DNA of 14,413 nt, taken from contig NZ_CALJRY010000334.1 of the NCBI RefSeq assembly GCF_937976295.1, positions 1 to 14,413 of the forward strand. Reading direction: 5' to 3'. This DNA comes from an uncultured Rothia sp. GTDB taxonomy: Bacteria; Actinomycetota; Actinomycetes; Actinomycetales; Micrococcaceae. Positions 4,777-12,467 of this stretch are shown here, in pieces. The notes below the pieces were generated by a model that ran no database searches, was not told the DNA's origin, and saw only the letters and a program-made list of their open reading frames with translations. The translations under genes and the position numbers were made by a program. Within the stretch, counting starts at the first letter, position 1. Every line of letters begins with the position of its first letter.

Positions 4777-7665
4777 ATGACACCCCGCCCGGCACACGGT
4801 AGCACCGCACTCAAAGCGAACGATCTGACCAGCATCCGGGTTCAGGGTGCCCGCGAAAACAACCTCAAGAACGTAGACCTCACCATCCCGCGTGATGCGA
4901 TGGTCGTCTTCACCGGCCTCTCCGGTTCCGGTAAGTCCTCCCTCGCCTTCGACACCATCTTTGCCGAAGGTCAGCGCCGCTACGTCGAGTCGCTGTCCTC
5001 CTACGCGCGTATGTTCCTCGGACAGGTCGATAAGCCCGACGTAGACTTCATCGAGGGCCTTTCCCCGGCGGTGTCTATCGACCAGAAGTCCACCTCCAAG
5101 AACCCGCGCTCAACCGTCGGTACCATCACCGAAATCTACGACTACATGCGTCTGCTCTGGGCACGAGTTGGTCACCCGCACTGCCCCGAATGTGGCGAAG
5201 AAATCACCCAGCAGACCCCACAGCAGATTGTCGACATTCTGCAGGAATACCCCGAACGCACCCGCCTGCAGATCCTCGCGCCCGTCGTCAGCGCACGTAA
5301 GGGCGAGTTTGTTGACCTCTTCAAGGACCTGCTGACTCAGGGCTACTCGCGTGCCCGCGTGGACGGCGAAACCGTGCAGCTCTCCGACCCGCCCAAGCTC
5401 GCCAAGCAGTACAAGCACACCATCGAGGTGGTCGTTGACCGCATCGTCATTAAGGACGGTATTCACCAGCGCCTCACCGACTCCATCGAAACCGCGCTCA
5501 AGCTCGCCGACGGCCGCGTGCTCATCGACTTCGTGGACCGCGAGCAGGACGACCCCGAACGCACCCGCTCCTTCAGCGAGAACCTCGCCTGCCCCAATAA
5601 CCACCCGCTGCAGATTGACACCATCGAGCCGCGCGCCTTCTCCTTCAACTCGCCGTTCGGCGCATGTAGCGCCTGCGACGGCATCGGCTCGCGCCTGGAA
5701 GTAGACACCGAACTGCTCGTACCCAACCCCGACCTGACCCTCGGCGAGGGCGCTATCGCCCCCTGGTCGCAGGGCAAAGCAACCACCGAATACTGGCTGC
5801 GCCTGCTCGCCGGTCTGGGGGAGGAGCTCGGATTCGACCTGAACACCCCCTTCAAGGACCTGCCCGCCAAGACCCGCGCCGCCATTCTGGACGGCAAGGA
5901 CTACAAGGTTGAGGTCTCCTACCGCAACCGATTCGGCCGCGAACGCCGCTACACCTCCGGATTCGAGGGCGTGAAGGCGTACATCAAGCGCAAGCACGAA
6001 GAAACCGAATCGGACTTCGCCCGCGACCGCTACGAACAGTACATGCGCCAGGTCGCCTGCCCCTCCTGCGGTGGCGCGCGCCTGAACCCGACCATCCTCG
6101 GTGTGAAGGTCGGCGGCAAGTCCATCGCGGAGGTTACCGACTTGTCTCTGGCTGACGCGCTCGCCTTCGTGCGCGGCCTGCAGCTGAGCGCCCGCGAAGC
6201 CAAGATTGGTGAGCAGGTTCTCAAGGAAATTGACGCGCGCCTGCAATTCCTGCTGGACGTGGGTCTGGACTACCTGACCCTCTCACGCTCCGCCGGTACG
6301 CTCTCCGGCGGTGAGGCGCAGCGCATCCGCCTCGCAACCCAGATCGGTTCGGGCCTGGTCGGTGTGCTCTACGTGCTCGACGAGCCCTCCATCGGCCTGC
6401 ACCAGCGCGATAACCGCCGCCTTATCGAAACCCTGACCAAGCTGCGCGATATGGGCAACACGCTTATTGTGGTTGAGCATGACGAAGACACCATGCGCGA
6501 AGCCGACTGGATTGTGGATGTAGGACCCGGCGCCGGCGAGCACGGCGGCGAAATCGTGCACTCCGGCAGCTTTGAGGAGCTGCTGAAGAACACCAAGTCC
6601 ATTACCGGCGACTACATGGCTGGCCGCCGCAGCATTGAGGTGCCCGCCTCCCGCCGCCCCGTGGACAAGAAGCGTCAGCTGACCGTGCGCGGCGCCCGCG
6701 AAAACAACCTCAAGAACGTGACCGTGTCCTTCCCGCTGGGCGTGTTCACCGCGGTGACCGGTGTGTCCGGCTCGGGTAAGTCCACCCTCGTCAACGACAT
6801 TCTGTACACCTCCCTGGCGAACAAGCTCAACGGCGCCAAGCAGGTACCCGGCCGCCACAAGAGCATCGACGGCCTGGAACACCTGGACAAGGTCATTCAC
6901 GTGGACCAGTCGCCCATCGGCCGCACCCCGCGCTCGAACCCCGCCACCTACACCGGCGTGTTCGACCACATCCGCAAGCTGTTCGCAGAGACCAGCGAAG
7001 CGAAAATGCGCGGCTACACTCCCGGCCGATTCTCCTTCAACGTCAAGGGCGGCCGCTGCGAGGACTGCTCCGGCGACGGCACCCTGAAGATTGAAATGAA
7101 CTTCCTGCCGGACGTGTACGTACCCTGCGAAACCTGCCACGGCAAGCGCTACAACCGCGAAACCCTCGAAGTGCACTACAAGGGCAAGACCATTGCCGAC
7201 GTACTCGAAATGCCCGTGGAAGAAGCCGCAGAGTTCTTTGCCGCATTCACCCCGATTGCGCGCCACCTGAACACCCTCGTGGACGTGGGCCTGGGCTACA
7301 TTCGCCTGGGTCAGCCCGCAACCACCCTCTCCGGCGGTGAAGCGCAGCGCGTGAAGCTCGCAACCGAACTGCAGAAGCGCTCCAACGGCCGCTCCATCTA
7401 CGTGCTGGATGAGCCGACCACCGGCCTGCACTTTGAAGACATCCGCAAGCTGCTCGCCGTGCTGCAATCGCTGGTTGACAAGGGCAATAGCGTCATCACC
7501 ATTGAACATAACCTGGACGTGGTCAAGTGCGCCGACTGGATTATCGACATGGGCCCCGAAGGCGGTAGCGGCGGCGGCACCGTGATTGCTGAAGGTACCC
7601 CGGAACAGGTAGCTCAGGTGAAGGGCTCGCACACCGGCGCGTTCCTTGCAGAGATTTTGAGCTAG
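4777..7665 (+). CDS. uvrA: Excinuclease ABC subunit A
   Basis: UvrA is the damage-sensing ATPase of nucleotide excision repair. It works as a dimer with UvrB and loads it onto damaged DNA. The protein is 962 residues, as expected (E. coli 940). It has two ABC ATPase halves: Walker A GLSGSGKS (47-54) and GVSGSGKST (662-670), ABC signatures LSGGEAQRI (509-517) and LSGGEAQRV (851-859), and Walker B DEPSIG (535-540) and DEPTTG (878-883). Two zinc modules are present. The first has C272, H276, C297 and C300, the actinobacterial C-x3-H form; the second has C761, C764, C784 and C787. CPECG (136-140) and CPSCGG (428-433) are further family marks. The ATG at 4777 has AAAGGA at a good distance. No uvrB or uvrC is in the window. 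The last codons form the first copy of a 17-bp repeat. The GNAT gene follows after 62 bases and is probably cotranscribed. Confidence 0.98.
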   Translation: MTPRPAHGSTALKANDLTSIRVQGARENNLKNVDLTIPRDAMVVFTGLSGSGKSSLAFDTIFAEGQRRYVESLSSYARMFLGQVDKPDVDFIEGLSPAVSIDQKSTSKNPRSTVGTITEIYDYMRLLWARVGHPHCPECGEEITQQTPQQIVDILQEYPERTRLQILAPVVSARKGEFVDLFKDLLTQGYSRARVDGETVQLSDPPKLAKQYKHTIEVVVDRIVIKDGIHQRLTDSIETALKLADGRVLIDFVDREQDDPERTRSFSENLACPNNHPLQIDTIEPRAFSFNSPFGACSACDGIGSRLEVDTELLVPNPDLTLGEGAIAPWSQGKATTEYWLRLLAGLGEELGFDLNTPFKDLPAKTRAAILDGKDYKVEVSYRNRFGRERRYTSGFEGVKAYIKRKHEETESDFARDRYEQYMRQVACPSCGGARLNPTILGVKVGGKSIAEVTDLSLADALAFVRGLQLSAREAKIGEQVLKEIDARLQFLLDVGLDYLTLSRSAGTLSGGEAQRIRLATQIGSGLVGVLYVLDEPSIGLHQRDNRRLIETLTKLRDMGNTLIVVEHDEDTMREADWIVDVGPGAGEHGGEIVHSGSFEELLKNTKSITGDYMAGRRSIEVPASRRPVDKKRQLTVRGARENNLKNVTVSFPLGVFTAVTGVSGSGKSTLVNDILYTSLANKLNGAKQVPGRHKSIDGLEHLDKVIHVDQSPIGRTPRSNPATYTGVFDHIRKLFAETSEAKMRGYTPGRFSFNVKGGRCEDCSGDGTLKIEMNFLPDVYVPCETCHGKRYNRETLEVHYKGKTIADVLEMPVEEAAEFFAAFTPIARHLNTLVDVGLGYIRLGQPATTLSGGEAQRVKLATELQKRSNGRSIYVLDEPTTGLHFEDIRKLLAVLQSLVDKGNSVITIEHNLDVVKCADWIIDMGPEGGSGGGTVIAEGTPEQVAQVKGSHTGAFLAEILS

Positions 7666-7718
7666 CCGAGATCCTGAACTAGCCGAGATTCTGAACTAGT
7701 CGACAACTTGAACTAAAG
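7651..7718. repeat. Four tandem 17-bp copies over the uvrA stop codon
   Basis: GAGATTTTGAGCTAGCC (7651-7667) is the end of uvrA, including its TAG stop. It is followed by GAGATCCTGAACTAGCC (7668-7684), GAGATTCTGAACTAGTC (7685-7701) and a more diverged GACAACTTGAACTAAAG (7702-7718). The last copy contributes to the ribosome binding site of the next gene (AAAGGA, 7715-7720). The stop-codon triplet TAG or TAA recurs in every copy. Confidence 0.92.
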
Positions 7719-7727
7719 GAAATCTAC

Positions 7728-8858
7728 GTGACTGATACTCAAGGAACCGCACCTGCCCGGGGAGCTCAGGCAATCCGTGGTCCTATGAACAGGGGCGCTG
7801 TGACCACCGCGGACCGTGCGCGGCACATCCTGCACACCCAGCTGGAGGCGGACTTCTGCCAGGCACCCGGCTCGATTAGCCGCGCCCTCGAAGAGCTACG
7901 CGACTACCCGGAAGCCGAGAGCCTGCCGCTGCTCGCCACCGTGCAGCCGCCCTCCGAGAAGATGGGCGCCGCACGCCGCCGCAACGACGACATCTGGGAG
8001 TTGCGCGTCGCCAACTACGCAAGCATCGGTATTCTCTGCGCCAAGCATCCGCGCGTGCTGGACAAGGCGATTGATTACATGCTTGGCGACCAGTCGAACT
8101 GGCTGGGCGACTATGCACAACTCCGCCAGCTCAACGAACTGCTCACCCCCTACACCCAGCAGGTCAGCGGCACGAGCATCTACTACACGCCCGGCCGCGC
8201 CCTGCTGAACTCGGTCGTACCCGAGGGCGTGCAGGCGCAGGAAGTGAAGTGCGCCGTGCCCGGTGTGGGCATGATGCGCCGCGTTGACCCCGCCGAGCTG
8301 AAAGCTGCGCTACTTGCCGAAATCACCGGCGAGCGTACCATCCGCAGGGAGGCAAACGCCTCCGCGGGTGCGATTGAGGTTGACCCGGAGGATACGGAGG
8401 CGCGCGTAACCCGCCTGCGCGTGGAGCTGCTGGACGCTGAGCAGTTTGAGCGCTTCCGCGGGGATAAGCGATACTCGAACGCGCTGGGCTTTAGCGTGGC
8501 CCGTCCGGATGTGCTGGTGCTTGCCGCATACCCGGTGGACGAGGATGTACCTGATGCACCCACAGCGGGGGAGAGCGACCCTGCGCTTGCAGACCCTATC
8601 GCTATGGTTGGCCTGAGTGACGATTCGCCGATTATGCGCCAGATCGGTATTGATGTGTTGCCCGCCTGGCGCGGTGCCGGCATCGCCAGCGTACTGGTGC
8701 GTGATGCGGCGCGTCTGACCCTGGCGGAAGGGTACCTGCCGTTCTACGGTACGAGCCCGTCGCACGTGCTCTCGCAGAGGGTTGCGATAAACGCGGGATT
8801 GGTGCCGACCTGGTGGGAGTACGTGTCCACCAGTCTGAACGATCTGCCCATGGACTAG
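7728..8858 (+). CDS. GNAT-fold acetyltransferase-like protein
   Basis: The protein has 376 residues and starts at GTG 7728, with AAAGGA 7 bases upstream. The C-terminal quarter resembles a GNAT N-acetyltransferase: the strand GIDVLPAWRGAG (about 307-318), with RGAG (315-318) as the acetyl-CoA pyrophosphate loop, then a long helix and ASP-type strand ending INAGLVPTWWEY. The middle contains a strand-rich part with acidic stretches. The first 200 residues match no domain I recognise. They are not a signal peptide and show no membrane segment. The substrate (an amine or protein N-terminus) is unknown. It probably lies in one transcript with uvrA, followed by a strong terminator 12 bases after its stop. 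An internal ATG at 7785 is an alternative start. The GNAT call is fairly secure; the N-terminal domain is not identified. Confidence 0.82.
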   Translation: MTDTQGTAPARGAQAIRGPMNRGAVTTADRARHILHTQLEADFCQAPGSISRALEELRDYPEAESLPLLATVQPPSEKMGAARRRNDDIWELRVANYASIGILCAKHPRVLDKAIDYMLGDQSNWLGDYAQLRQLNELLTPYTQQVSGTSIYYTPGRALLNSVVPEGVQAQEVKCAVPGVGMMRRVDPAELKAALLAEITGERTIRREANASAGAIEVDPEDTEARVTRLRVELLDAEQFERFRGDKRYSNALGFSVARPDVLVLAAYPVDEDVPDAPTAGESDPALADPIAMVGLSDDSPIMRQIGIDVLPAWRGAGIASVLVRDAARLTLAEGYLPFYGTSPSHVLSQRVAINAGLVPTWWEYVSTSLNDLPMD

Positions 8859-8870
8859 GCGTTATACGTG

Positions 8871-8905
8871 AAAAGCCCCCGAGATTCGGAGTCTCGGGGG
8901 CTTTT
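8871..8905. terminator. Bidirectional intrinsic terminator
   Basis: AAAAGCCCCCGAGA (8871-8884) pairs perfectly with TCTCGGGGGCTTTT (8892-8905), leaving a 7-base loop. Runs of four T are present on each strand. It lies between the convergent GNAT gene (stop 8858) and the glucosidase gene (stop at 8916) and should end both transcripts. Confidence 0.92.
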
Positions 8906-8915
8906 GGTGTAGCTT

Positions 8916-10397
8916 CTAAAGCTCCGCGCCGTTGCTGGCAATCACCTCGCGGTACCAGTGGAAGGACTTCTTGCGGTAGCGCGCCAGGGTGCCGGTGCCG
9001 TCGTCGTTGCGGTCCACGTAGATGAACCCGTAGCGCTTGGACATCTGCGCGGTGGAGGCACTAATCATGTCGATGCAGCCCCAGGTGGTGTAGCCGAGCA
9101 CGTTCACGCCGTCCTCAATCGCCTCACGTACCGCGTGCAGGTGCTGGCGCAGGTAGTCGATGCGGTAGTCATCTTCCACGGTCAGCTCGCCGTCAATCTC
9201 GACCAGTTCATCGCGGGCACCCAGACCGTTCTCCACAATGAACAGCGGCTTTTGCCAGCGGTCCCAATACTGGTTGAGGACCACGCGCAGACCGGTCGGG
9301 TCGATCTGCCAGCCCCACTCGCTGGCGGGCAGGGTTGGGTTCACCACGCCGCCGAGGATATTGCCTTCGCCGCGCTCGCCTCGTGCCGGGTCGCCGGTCG
9401 CGCAGGTGGACATGTAGTAGCTGAACGACACGAAATCCACGGTGTTCTTCAGGTCCTCGCGGTCCTGTTCGGTGATGTTCAGCTCCACGCCCTTCTCACG
9501 CAGGGCGCGCAGGAAGTAGCCGGGGTATGCGCCGCGAACGTGCACGTCACCGAATGCGAAGTTCGCCTGTTCCGCCTGCATGGCGGCGAGTACGTCGGCG
9601 GGGTCGGGGGTGAGCGGGTAGGTGGGCATGGCAAGAATCATGCAGCCGACCTGCGCACCGGGTGCCAGTTCGTGTGCCGCAGCGGTGGCGCGTGCGGAGG
9701 CGACCAGCTCGTGGTGCATCGCCTGGTACAGGTCCGCGTCGCTGAGCTGATCCGCCGGGGTGTTGATGCCGCCGGACATGAACGGCATGTGCAGCATCGA
9801 GTTGATTTCGTTGAAGGTCAGCCAGTACTTCACGCGCTTGCCGTAGCGGGCGAATACGGTGCGGGCGTAGCGTTCGTAGAAGCCGATGAGTTCGCGGCTG
9901 GTCCAGCCGTTGTACTGCTCGACCAGGTGCAGCGGGGTTTCGTAGTGGCTGAGGGTGATGAGCGGTTCCATACCGTGCTTTTCGAGCTCGTCGAGCACGC
10001 GGTCGTAGAAGGCGAGGCCCGCCTCGTTCGGGGTTTCTTCGTCGCCGCGGGGGAAGATACGCGACCAGGCGATGGAGAAGCGGAAGACCTTGAAGCCCAT
10101 CTCTGCGAGCAGGGCGATGTCTTCGCGGTAGCGGTGGTAGAAGTCGATGCCCTCCAGCTTGAGGTTGTCCTCGGTGGGTTCGGCGGTGCGCGGGTACAGG
10201 CCGCCGGCGGGCAGCACATCCTGCAGGCTGGGGCCCTTGCCGTCTTCGTTCCAGGCGCCCTCGAACTGGTTGGCGGCGGTGGCGCCTCCGAAGAGGAAAC
10301 CGGCGGGGAAAGCGCCGAGCGGCTGCGGCTCGGTTAGTGCAGGGGCGGCGTTGGGTAGAGGGGCGGTTTGGGCGGTGATGTGCTGGTCCTGATGCAC
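8916..10397 (-). CDS. bglA: 6-phospho-beta-glucosidase, GH1 family
   Basis: This cytoplasmic glycosidase splits 6-phospho-beta-glucosides (for example cellobiose-6-P or phospho-arbutin) that enter through a PTS transporter. Counted from the GTG start it has 493 residues. The GH1 acid/base is E197 (TFNEIN) and the nucleophile E389 (IVENG). Near the C-terminus the pattern S446, K454, Y456 (SKRYGFIYVD) followed by KKSFHWY is the phosphate-binding pocket that separates phospho-beta-glucosidases from plain beta-glucosidases. GGAGGA (10402-10407) sits 4 bases before the GTG at 10397; a TTG at 10409 overlaps that site and is unlikely to be the start. About 28 Ala/Pro/Gln-rich residues precede the usual GH1 beginning. 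No PTS gene or antiterminator is in the window. A weak -10 box TAGGGT lies at 10431-10436. The activity is well supported by motifs; the exact sugar is not known. Confidence 0.93.
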   Translation of the reverse strand: MHQDQHITAQTAPLPNAAPALTEPQPLGAFPAGFLFGGATAANQFEGAWNEDGKGPSLQDVLPAGGLYPRTAEPTEDNLKLEGIDFYHRYREDIALLAEMGFKVFRFSIAWSRIFPRGDEETPNEAGLAFYDRVLDELEKHGMEPLITLSHYETPLHLVEQYNGWTSRELIGFYERYARTVFARYGKRVKYWLTFNEINSMLHMPFMSGGINTPADQLSDADLYQAMHHELVASARATAAAHELAPGAQVGCMILAMPTYPLTPDPADVLAAMQAEQANFAFGDVHVRGAYPGYFLRALREKGVELNITEQDREDLKNTVDFVSFSYYMSTCATGDPARGERGEGNILGGVVNPTLPASEWGWQIDPTGLRVVLNQYWDRWQKPLFIVENGLGARDELVEIDGELTVEDDYRIDYLRQHLHAVREAIEDGVNVLGYTTWGCIDMISASTAQMSKRYGFIYVDRNDDGTGTLARYRKKSFHWYREVIASNGAEL

Positions 10398-10477
10398 GGC
10401 GTCCTCCAAGGTGTTTTGGGTCTTTCTTCTACCCTAGCGGAGGGGGTGGGGGATTACTAGGTTTTGCGCTGTGTTGG

Positions 10478-10499
10478 GGGCGCGAAACGGGCGCGTAAA
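10478..10499. repeat. 11-bp near-perfect tandem duplication
   Basis: GGGCGCGAAAC (10478-10488) is followed by GGGCGCGTAAA (10489-10499). The second copy runs into the transporter terminator. It lies about 80 bases upstream of the glucosidase start, on the promoter side of that minus-strand gene. Confidence 0.5.
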
Positions 10500-10550
10500 A
10501 GCCCGGTATTCTCACACGAAAATTCACGTGAGAATACCGGGCTTTTATGC
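10493..10550 (-). terminator. Terminator of the DASS transporter gene
   Basis: GTAAAAGCCCGGTATTCTCAC (10495-10515) pairs with GTGAGAATACCGGGCTTTTAT (10528-10548), giving 20 to 23 base pairs with one wobble and a 12-base loop. Reading the minus strand, it follows the transporter stop (10604) by 53 bases and ends in TTTTACGC. A weaker nested hairpin, built on GCAGC/GCTGC and CAGCG/CGCTG, lies just before it (10549-10587). It separates the transporter from the glucosidase gene, so the two are probably not one operon. The T-run also exists on the other strand, but no plus-strand gene ends here. Confidence 0.85.
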
Positions 10551-10603
10551 AGCTCTTATACAGCGCTTTTACGCTGGGCTAAGCTGCCGCGGGGTCTGCG
10601 CTA

Positions 10604-12085
10604 CTAGTTGGCGAAACCGAGCGCGAACAGCCACGCAGTACCGACCGTACCCCAGATGACGAGGTTCACGATAGCTGCCATGAAGCCGACCTTGAACCAT
10701 TCGCCCACGCTGAAGTAGCCGGAACCGTAGTACACGCCCGCCGGGCCGGACGCGTAGTGGGTGATACCGCCAATCAGGTTTCCGGCGAAGCCGAGGAACA
10801 GCGCCGCGAACACCGGCGGAACACCGGCAGCTACCGCCGCACCGAGGAACACGGCGTACAGTGCCACAACCTGCGCGGTGTTCGAAGCGAACATGTAGTG
10901 GATGAAGAAGTACGCCAGAACCAGGATCGCGAATGCCATAGGCCACGCCATGCCGCTGACGCTGTGCGCCGCCTGCTCACCGACCCAGTCGACGACCTTG
11001 AGCTTCTTCAGGTGATCCGCCATGCCGACGAGCACGGCGAAGAAGATGAGGGTGGACCATGCGCTGGAGTTCTTCGCCATATCCTTCCATGTCAGGACCT
11101 TAGTGACCAGCAGAATTGCGATGCCGAAGAATGCGGCGCTGGTCGCGTCAATACCCAGGGAGGTACCGGTAATCCACAGGATCAGCAGCAGCGCGAAGGT
11201 GCCGAGCATGATCCATTCCTTGGAGCTCATAGGGCCCATTTCGTGCAGTTCCTGGCGGGCGCGCTTGGGCGCGTCCGGGGTCTTCTTGATGGTCGGCGGG
11301 TAGATTTTTGACATGATCCACGGCATCACGATCAGCGCGGTAAGACCGGGAACGATAGCGGCGAGCGCCCAGGTACCCCAGTCGATGTTGATGTCGCGGT
11401 CGTGCGCGAACTTCTGCGCCAGCGGGTTACCCGCCATTGCGGTCAGGAACATTGCGGAGGTGATGGTATTGACCTGCGCCTCAGTCATGAGCAGGTAGGA
11501 GCCGAGCTTACGGCGCGATTCGGGGGTCTCGTTGGTGGAGCCGTTGACCTCGGAGAGAGAACGGATAACCGGGTAAATCACGCCACCGGCACGCGCCGTG
11601 TTGGAGGGGGTGGCGGGGGCGAGAACCAGGTCGGTGATTGCCATACCGTAGGACAGGCCGAGGGAGGACTTGCCGAGCGCACGCACGAACAGCAGTGCGA
11701 TGCGCTTGCCCAGGCCGGTGATGAGGAAGCCGTCGGCGATGAAGAACGCGGCAACAATAATCCAGATGGAGGAGTTGCCGAAGCCGGCCAGCGCCTCGTT
11801 CTTTGCCGCCATGGTGCCGGTAATCATTGCGGCACCCAGGCCGACGAGCGCCACGGACGGGGTGGGCAACGGCTGCAGGATCAGGCCGAGGATGGTGCCG
11901 ACGAAGATGGCGAGCATGTGCATGCCGCGCGGGTCGACGCCTTCGGGGGCGGGAACGAACCAGATGGCGAGGGTCGCTACGAGGATGATGGCAACGTGCA
12001 GGATCAGCTTGTTTCGCTGTTTGCGGGCTGCGCTCACCTCCTGGTTGGGGGCGGCGGTTGCCGCTGTGTTGGTGGACTGTGTCAT
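10604..12085 (-). CDS. DASS (SLC13) di/tricarboxylate transporter
   Basis: This 493-residue inner-membrane protein belongs to the divalent anion:sodium symporter family, in the branch of CitT, TtdT and the 2-oxoglutarate/malate translocators. It is rich in hydrophobic segments, about 11-12 in all. The two SNT motifs that bind substrate and sodium in this family are present: SNT 161-163 (ATPSNTARAGG) and SNT 401-403 (ASNTAQ). Together with GGITHYASGPAGVYYG near the C-terminus, these point to the CitT-like, exchanger-type branch. The first 25 residues are polar (Ala/Thr/Asn/Gln) and cytosolic. The ATG at 12085 has AAGGAG (12093-12098) 7 bases upstream. Likely substrates are citrate, 2-oxoglutarate, succinate, malate or tartrate; sequence alone does not choose. 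No two-component regulator or citrate lyase genes are adjacent. The family is certain. Confidence 0.94.
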   Translation of the reverse strand: MTQSTNTAATAAPNQEVSAARKQRNKLILHVAIILVATLAIWFVPAPEGVDPRGMHMLAIFVGTILGLILQPLPTPSVALVGLGAAMITGTMAAKNEALAGFGNSSIWIIVAAFFIADGFLITGLGKRIALLFVRALGKSSLGLSYGMAITDLVLAPATPSNTARAGGVIYPVIRSLSEVNGSTNETPESRRKLGSYLLMTEAQVNTITSAMFLTAMAGNPLAQKFAHDRDINIDWGTWALAAIVPGLTALIVMPWIMSKIYPPTIKKTPDAPKRARQELHEMGPMSSKEWIMLGTFALLLILWITGTSLGIDATSAAFFGIAILLVTKVLTWKDMAKNSSAWSTLIFFAVLVGMADHLKKLKVVDWVGEQAAHSVSGMAWPMAFAILVLAYFFIHYMFASNTAQVVALYAVFLGAAVAAGVPPVFAALFLGFAGNLIGGITHYASGPAGVYYGSGYFSVGEWFKVGFMAAIVNLVIWGTVGTAWLFALGFAN

Positions 12086-12217
12086 GTCCGTACTCCTTAT
12101 GTGAAACGTACAGTGTGGTCCGTGGCGGGTGGGCCGTCACGGTGTGCGCGTTTCTTCTGCGTTGTCATGCTGTGTTGTGTACTGGTGGCAACGTGTGGGA
12201 TACCACGTAGTCTTTTA

Positions 12218-12246
12218 ATCGTAATGGTTTGGGTTCACCGAGTGAA
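12218..12246 (-). promoter_or_regulatory. Candidate promoter of the DASS transporter gene
   Basis: Read on the minus strand, TTCACT (12241-12246) and TACGAT (12218-12223) are separated by exactly 17 bases, a plausible -35/-10 pair. The start would be near 12211, giving a leader of about 125 bases. The rest of the 382-base gap to the divergent gene shows no other clear operator apart from the array at 12382. Confidence 0.35.
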
Positions 12247-12381
12247 GAAAATCGGCATAAAAAATGTGAATATGGCGGGGCATGTCGGCAGCTGGGATTT
12301 TGCGGCGTAGCGGCGAGGATTCCGCAGAGCTTTAAGGGGGAACCGGTGTGAGGTGCAGCGGGGGAGAACACCAACAGAACA

Positions 12382-12414
12382 CTGCCCTTGAGCTGCCCTT
12401 AAGTTGCCTTTGAG
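12382..12414. repeat. Three 11-bp tandem copies upstream of the lipoate-family gene
   Basis: CTGCCCTTGAG (12382-12392), CTGCCCTTAAG (12393-12403) and TTGCCTTTGAG (12404-12414) follow each other directly, with a fourth partial ATGCCC. Just before, GAACAC is repeated with the same 11-base step (12366 and 12377). The 11-base step is close to one helical turn. The array ends 41 bases before the -10 box of the lipoate-family gene, where an activator could bind. Confidence 0.75.
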
Positions 12415-12455
12415 ATGCCCCGCCGCCCGCGCACCGTAAGTGACGGGCGTAACCG

Positions 12456-12467
12456 TAAAATAGGAAC
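12456..12467 (+). promoter_or_regulatory. Leaderless-type promoter of the lipoate-family gene
   Basis: TAAAAT (12456-12461) is a strong -10 box exactly 6 bases before the GTG at 12468. This predicts transcription starting at the start codon itself. AGGA (12462-12465) is only 2 bases from the GTG. No clear -35 box is present. Confidence 0.55.

Noticed and set aside
5110..7632. Long antisense frames of 378 and 449 codons opposite uvrA
   Set aside because: They are frame shadows of uvrA with no ribosome sites and biased, domain-free translations.
8958..10337. 459-codon plus-strand frame opposite the phospho-beta-glucosidase
   Set aside because: The minus-strand frame has all GH1 catalytic and phosphate-binding residues; this one is its shadow.
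11402..12310. 302-codon plus-strand frame opposite the DASS transporter
   Set aside because: Its Gly/Asp/Glu/Arg-rich translation has no motif, while the transporter frame has both SNT motifs and a ribosome site.
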